Assembly (NCBI RefSeq): GCF_963675165.1
Contig: NC_087390.1
Span: 2,680,001 to 2,744,000 of the forward strand
Direction: 5' to 3'
Length of the DNA stretch: 64,000 nucleotides
From: Halichondria panicea
Lineage: Eukaryota > Porifera > Demospongiae > Suberitida > Halichondriidae
Within the stretch, counting starts at the first letter, position 1, and each line of letters opens with the position of its first letter. Positions 58,078 to 64,000 of this stretch are shown one piece after another. The notes below the pieces were generated by a model. It was not told where the DNA came from and did not search any database. It saw only the letters and a program-made list of their open reading frames with translations. Both the position numbers and the translations under genes were made by a program.

Positions 58078-58470
58078 ATAAACCACAGAGTACTTGTACA
58101 GCCATGAACCATTGCAACAATGAGATTCATGTATGGGCAATGCACCATTCATGGCTGTACAAGTACTCTGTGGGTTATTGTGGCTTATAATGAGATTCAA
58201 TGCATGGCTGTACAAGTACTCTGTGGTTTATTGTGGCTTATAATGAGATTCAGTGCACGGTTGTACAAGTACTCTGTGGTTTATTGTGGCTTATAATGAG
58301 ATTCAATGCATGGCTGTACAAGTACTCTGTGTTTATTGTGGCTTATAATGAGATTCAATGCATGGCTGTACAAGTACTCTGTGTTTATTGTGGCTTATAA
58401 TGAGATTCAATGCATGGCTGTACAAGTATATACTCTGTGGTTTATTGTGGCTGTGTAATATGAGATTCAT
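58078..58470. repeat. About 53-bp minisatellite with an inverted first unit
   Basis: Five to six tandem units contain 'ggctgtacaagtactctgtg' and 'ttgtggcttataatgagatt'. The unit at 58078-58110 is in reverse orientation ('cacagagtacttgtacagcc'), giving a head-to-head start. Overlapping ORFs here are repeat artefacts. Confidence 0.88.
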
Positions 58471-58632
58471 ATGCCTGAATTTATGGGCATGATTATGGGG
58501 GGGTTGCCCACAATGCCCGTGTCTCCCTATGCATATCTGGCAGTTCACTCATGGGTGTTTCCCTATGCCTGCGTGTTTACAAAAGTTCAGTGATCTCTAA
58601 AATAACGCTATAGACTACAACCAAGACCATCA

Positions 58633-58956
58633 ATGGAGCTTAGTTTGCAAAGCACTGGATGCAGTAGTCTCTCTATAGAAGCATCAAACAGCAGTTCTGA
58701 GCTGGTGATTGGACTGCAAGATGTCTGCACTTACACTGTTGCTCCAAGATTACAAGCTACTGTTAGCTCACCCATGCAAATGCAAGCTACCCAGCTGATC
58801 ACACGGAGAGCTGTTGATTATCGGTCTGAGCTTGTCATCGGACTGGAGAACTGTATAAAGTTGGTTCAATGCAGTAAAGTCGTGCAACAAGAGACTGACT
58901 GCATTGCAAGTGGAGCAATGACGCTAGCTAAAAGAGACATTCTGATTCACCGATAA
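58633..58956 (+). CDS. Small cysteine-containing protein, copy 2 (unknown)
   Basis: A 107-residue ORF, paralogue of 37847-38179. Shared blocks: 'LQSTGC.SLSIE', 'ELVIGLQ', 'TVAPR', 'QATQLITR', 'DYRSELV', 'KVVQQETDC' and the C-terminal 'MTLAKRDILIHR'. Length differences are multiples of three, so both frames have been kept. No domain can be named; a fibronectin-III or Ig-like fold is a guess from the 'YTVAP' strand. It stands between a minisatellite and the start of the third duplicated unit. It could be a terminal exon whose upstream exons are lost. No poly-A signal can be fixed with confidence. Confidence 0.45.
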   Translation: MELSLQSTGCSSLSIEASNSSSELVIGLQDVCTYTVAPRLQATVSSPMQMQATQLITRRAVDYRSELVIGLENCIKLVQCSKVVQQETDCIASGAMTLAKRDILIHR

Positions 58957-58974
58957 CTGATGTGTAATAAAAAA

Positions 58975-61900
58975 TAATTATTTTAAAGTACATGCAACTA
59001 CTGTATATATACTCACAAAATTGGTATTCTATACTCTCTAGATTACAGGCACTGTAGGTAGACAGGACGTCACATCCAATGTGAACTCTATTTTATTGAC
59101 ATTTATTCAAGTACAATAATTATAACATAATTATACCGCTAAGTACAATCAATTGCCAAGTACAAATCAATTAATCTATTATGTTTTCTTATTTTACACT
59201 CTTCAGTCAAGTACAAATCTATTATGTTTTCTTATTTTACTCTCTTTAGTTAATTGCATCATTTATATTCGGAATCAAGATCTGAATTGACTGTGACACG
59301 ATGGTTGACCAAATTTGGGAGAGGGTATCTCGAATCGTATATACTTTGCTGGTAGGGGGTGATTTTATTCTTAATTGCAATCAATCAAAATCAGATCGAT
59401 GTTAGATGCTTTGCCATGTCCTCAGAAACAAGCAAATTTGAATCATTTGTATCTCTTTATTCTGCACATGTGATCAATTAAGGAATGGATCCTTGAGAAG
59501 AGAGCTTGCTGATGGCCGTTCCTCTGGATTCACTAATAGACACTTGCTGGCAAATTCATAGGCTCCTCTTAACCATCTCATCCTTGCATTGAGCTTGTGG
59601 AGCTGCAGAAATCAAGATCACACAATAATTATAATGAACCTCAACAGTCAATATTCCAGGTTGCCCACCAAGTCAATTAATTAACTATCCAGTGCATGCT
59701 TCAATACAAATTATCACAACTACAAGGAAACTTGCAAGAGAAATAGGCACACACACATAATTATAATTATTGCTGGTATGGTATAGTACTGCACACTGGA
59801 TCGATACAAGCTCAGAATTCAGAGCAAAAAATAATGAAAGACCATGGGTGCCGATGCCTCAGTGTAGGCAATGAAGCTATACATGCTATACATACACTGT
59901 GAACATTTACTACATAATTATATACATTTGCATGAGGGGAAATGGTGAAAAAAGTGGGAAATGGTAAACCATGCTGTTGCTAAAAAGGATGCCAAAAGTT
60001 CAAAGTTCGAAATCATTAATGGCTGCAAGCTCTTACTTGCACTTCATTTATCACTGAGCAATGCATTCTACACACGCAGATAAAGACCGTATGCGCAACT
60101 GAGGCATAATAATGCACAAAGCAACCAATGGGCTAAATACACATTGCAATGCTCACCTTGAGCAACTTCAGTACTGTACTTTCTTCCACCCTCCACACAC
60201 TGGGGCTTTTGAGTCTCCCTTCACTGACCCCCAGGCTCTGATGGTAATATAATAACAGTGTGGACATAGCCCGCTGACTGTACGGAGTGTCAGTGCTCAT
60301 CATGAGTCGCATTGAGAGAATACCAAAGCTGTAGATGTCTGCCTTAGTAGAGAGGGGTGGAGAGAACGCATCAGGGGAATTAGCAATCATGAGCATACTG
60401 GATTCAGGCGATCGGAACCCATTTGTACCCACCGGAACAATCTCGTACTGGGGGGGGGGGGGGGGGCAGGGAGAGATCAACATGTGATATGGTATTGGAG
60501 AATACAATGAAACAATACAAAGAGTATGACAAAAAGAGAACAATGCTATACTCATAATAAGTATATCGCAATAGGCCCATTATGTACAGTACTCATTAGC
60601 AAAATGATGAATATAGGCTGGTCTTAAGAGGTCAGTAATCTTACCTGTTTAGCTTGTGAGCGTGATGAGTGAGTGGTGGTGGGAGGTATTCGAGAAGATG
60701 AGTCCAATTCTAGCGCAGCATCGAAGTCACATATGACCACCTACAGACGTACAGAGAGATGATTAATCAACAAAATTAAGGTACACAAATTCAGTATTCA
60801 GTACAAGTACATCAAATGTACAGGTGATTGTGGATCCAGATTTATCATGCACGCTGATTATAGAAGGTTGAACAATAAGGCAAAGCAATTATATCCTAAA
60901 TTGATAATTATGTGTAAAAGTGTGAAACCACACACACCCACACACACACACACCAAGACCACACTGGCCACTCACTTGATACTTGACATCACATGAGCAT
61001 TGAACAGGGTTATCACAATTACAGAAGAACTTTATGAGCACGTTGCTGGCCTTCACATCCCTATGGATGCATCGATGATTGTCGTGCAAATAATGTAATC
61101 CTTCAAGCACTTGTGAGAGAATGTATTTGACATTTCCGACGGCAACACCCATTGCTCGAGGGTTATTATGATGACGCTTGTGGAAATCGTGCAAACTAAG
61201 TTCTTCTTTATCGGTCACCAATCTAGCCATATCGCCACTAAGCTTGGGCAGGTAGTGATAAACAAAAAATCTCCTTTTGCTTTCTTTGTGTTCTTCACCC
61301 CACACATACGCTAACAGGGGGACTATGTTTTTGTGGCGAATTTTCGTAATGATTGCGTACTCTTTGCTGCGATAACTGGTCTTCTTTACTGCCAAAGCCA
61401 ATCCATTCACATTCTCGCTGAATATCGATCCATTGCCACCCTTGCGAATAAGAGTGTGTTGGGTTGGTAGGGGCTGTATTCGATCAGATGGTATCTTGTC
61501 AGGAACTGAAGTATATAGTACAGTGCCTTGTCTGAGATTAGCCTGTCGTCTTGACGATTGTTGAGCCTCACCAACAGCTTGTTCAGCAGTAAAGGTGTGT
61601 ACAAATGCTCCATGCGATGGCTGTATGGAGGTAGCCCCTCCAGTTTGCGCAAGAGAGTGGTAAGGATTCATGGGTACATGTCCGTACGGGGATACAGAGG
61701 GAAGCAATTGGTGATCTACGCTACCCATGTTGAGATTAGCAACACCGGGAGTTTGAATGCTATCCGATCTTTGAGACCCTTCTTGCAAGGTATTAGATAA
61801 ACCCTCGGGTAGTATTGAGTCAACTCTAGGAACTTCAGCTGGGTGAACAAAAGGCTTAGGGAGGGCGTGCTGGGCTCGGCCAGTTAGCATCTTCGGAACG

Positions 61901-63990
61901 ACTTGTAATGACGGGAGGATCATTTGTGTGTTATCTCGAGTGGCATCAAAATTATCCATGCAACGTACCGTTGCTACACATTCTTCAATTTTACTGAAAT
62001 TAGCGTTTGCGCTGCTATTCTCTTGATAAAATTCCACAGACAAATCGTTGGATAAAATTAGATTGAATTTTTCATTCGTCAACGGAACCACACCCTTTAT
62101 TCTTTCAGGTAAAGGACGAAGCATTAAGACCACCTCCACGGTTCCACCATTGTGTTTCTCGGCATTGTGACGATCTGACATAGACATCGATTCGAGTGGT
62201 ACATTTGATGTATTTTTTTTCGGTCCATCCAGATAGTGAATAGGTATTAATGGATATAATTGCACACACTTCGAAAACGATTCTTTGAAGCATTCGCACG
62301 TTAAGAAACTAACATACGACACATTGCTAGAATCACCTTTCAATTTAACAGCTGAGTACAGAGGGAACACTCGTTGCAAAATTTCACGGACAGCACGACA
62401 TACCAACTGATTTAATTTCTCCATTGATTCTTGGGGAGTTCGCTCGGACGTTTGATCACTTTCTCTGTATAGCCTATCGAGTTCAGCTGAGTTTCTTTTC
62501 GGAGTAATATCAAGTCGATCAATAACAGAGTCATCGTAGATCACCACAATTGATACGCTTTCAACTTTAGCTTTCAAAGTAAGTGCTAATTGCTTGTTTC
62601 TTGGTGAGGTCGTGATTATCCAATTTGCCATTCCAGAGTTGCTGATAATTGATACTACAGAATCAACACAAGAATCGAAAATTCCGATAGACATCGAGAA
62701 TGTTAGAACAAGCGAGTGTTTAGAGGATAGTTTTCTAAATATACTTTTTTCTTGAGCCTCGTTTAAAGATCTGATTAAAGCACACCGATATTTCGAGTTG
62801 GTGTTCAGTTTAAGGCTATCGACTAGCACATCGACAACTGAATTCATCATCAATTTTGTAGGATTAACAAATGCTGTTTGTGATGAAGTGTAAATATCAC
62901 TAGTTAGACCAAAGAAAAATGTTAGCCAATGGGTGTAACCGTTCTCGAACAATTTTAAAGAATTCTTAAACAAAAACGTGAGCTGATTGACTGGTGGTAG
63001 TTTGCGCAGATAAAAGCCGGCTAAAAATTCTGTTACCAGCGGATGTATAAATTGGTATGCATTGCAATGAAATGTGCTGCCAGTAGCAAGGTCCACTAGC
63101 CCAAATCTGAAGCAATCATTTCGTGACAATTTCGAAAGTTTGAGACAGAAGGAGGAAAAGAATTGTGACGATTCTTCGTAGCTAGCGCATTTACAGCCTA
63201 TCAGTAAATGCTCCATAGCTAAAGAACAATTTGCTTCAAAAGCAGCTTCTACAGTTTCTGGTAGTTTTTCTAAGCGTAATTTCCCGTCATGCAAAGCAGC
63301 TCTCTCGTCAGCATCTAACGCATGCTCAATCAGACCACATACTAGCTTATACACTAAATCTGTCATTGTCTTTGGCGTTTGGATTGTTATACTACCAATC
63401 GCTTCTACTAGAATTAAACAAGCAAGTGGGTTTTTAACGTCCCCTAGTTGATTTTGTTGCAGACAAGATAAAGAAGAATGGTCAGATCCTAATAAAGGCC
63501 TTTGCCTATTGTCTGAAGCACGTCTAGTGGTAATGTACTTTATCATTCCTTGTTTGGAGAAGCCTTGCAAGTTATAATGGTGTCGAATTTTAGCTATAGA
63601 CATAAGTTCATCTACTTGGCAAGGATTGCATAATATCAACATGGTTGCATCTGGTAGAACTTTCTTGTTTAGAAGGGCTCTAATGATCGAATTGGGCGAA
63701 AGTTTCTCTAGAAAGTCTGAGACACACCGGTGTAGTGCTAGTACTATCAACCACTTGTGACCACTAGCATTCTCGAGGCTGTAATCTTCTATACACTTCG
63801 TTAGCTTGAGCAAGTCATTAAGTTTTTCAATCGTGCAAATTTTATCACTGTCCGGTTTATTTAAGAGCAATATAGAAAAAAAAGTTCCAAAACGGTTACA
63901 AATAACGTTTTCCATGAATGTTGATTTACCAGTGCCTTTAGTACCTGACAGTAAAATAGCGGAGCCATGTTTATTATTAAACAAGGCCAT
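58975..63990. repeat. Segmental duplication, unit 3 (kinase part only)
   Basis: From 'attattttaaagtacatgca' at about 58975 this matches the DNA downstream of the last EFTUD2 scrap in units 1 (about 14721) and 2 (about 47453), and continues through the kinase gene. Here the small ORF and minisatellite replace the EFTUD2 part. Confidence 0.8.
59474..63990 (-). CDS. NACHT-type NTPase fused to a TKL-like protein kinase (gene C, 5' end outside window)
   Basis: Minus-strand exons: 63990-60976, 60740-60645, 60447-60157 and 59602-59474, all in phase 0; at least 1176 residues. The ATG at 63990 is probably internal, because gene A has about 50 more residues before the matching point and the frame stays open to the window edge. 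Counting from that ATG, Walker A is 'GTKGTGKST' at 16-24. The NTPase half is only moderately similar to gene A ('MMNSVVD.LV.SLKL', 'EAQEKS', 'KLKGDSSNVSYVSFLTCECF' are shared). The linker differs in sequence and length. From 'FTAEQAVGEAQQ' on, the kinase is nearly identical to A: 'RKGGNGSIF', 'LAVKK', 'HRDVKASN', 'DFD', 'GFRSPE'. Catalytic residues are intact. Function as a cytosolic immune or stress sensor is inferred from architecture only. Confidence 0.87.
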
Positions 63991-64000
63991 GCTACTTGAA

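Noticed and set aside
58130..58470. CRISPR-like array or repeat protein
   Set aside because: A plain tandem minisatellite; the ORFs overlap on both strands and carry no protein signature.

Overview
The window is eukaryotic, AT-rich nuclear DNA, almost certainly from an animal. Introns have GT/AG ends, exons are short, and MITE-like elements, microsatellites and minisatellites are dense. The gene content (NACHT-type NTPases fused to protein kinases, TRAF zinc fingers, death domains, TERT, EFTUD2) suggests an early-branching metazoan; a demosponge resembling Amphimedon is my best guess, by inference only. No prokaryotic operons, CRISPR arrays, rRNA or convincing tRNA genes were seen.

Layout. 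0-5.6 kb is non-coding and full of inverted-repeat transposons. 6.1-10.1 kb carries in-frame exons of telomerase reverse transcriptase (TERT): RNA-binding domain, T motif and motif A. The gene then stops, with motifs 1/2 and everything after motif A missing. 10.6-14.7 kb is a patchwork of TRAF, TERT and EFTUD2 (U5 snRNP GTPase) exon scraps on the + strand, converging on kinase gene A (15.2-19.9 kb, - strand). 20-35 kb is mostly transposons: a broken Ty3/gypsy-type element inside an inverted-repeat element, a cluster of heat-shock elements at 22.0-22.5 kb, and more TERT and EFTUD2 scraps. 35.2-39.8 kb holds a decayed EFTUD2 copy and a small cysteine-containing ORF. 40.1-41.9 kb is a decayed TRAF gene. 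41.6-51.3 kb repeats the 10.6-17.3 kb block with insertions and a dead kinase B. 53.9-56.4 kb (- strand) has a two-death-domain gene next to a broken TRAF gene. 58.6-59 kb has a second copy of the small ORF, and 59.5-64 kb carries kinase gene C, which runs off the right edge.

How it fits together. The genes that look alive are kinases A and C, the two-death-domain gene and perhaps the small ORF. NACHT NTPase, TKL-like kinase, TRAF and death domains are all parts of innate immune or cell-death signalling, so the locus looks like an immune-receptor cluster in active turnover. Kinases A and C share nearly identical kinase halves but strongly diverged NTPase heads. TERT and EFTUD2 appear to be bystander genes, copied in pieces as the block was duplicated.

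All identities come from reading motifs by eye. Exon boundaries were set by GT/AG sites and reading-frame continuity; no alignments or searches were run.
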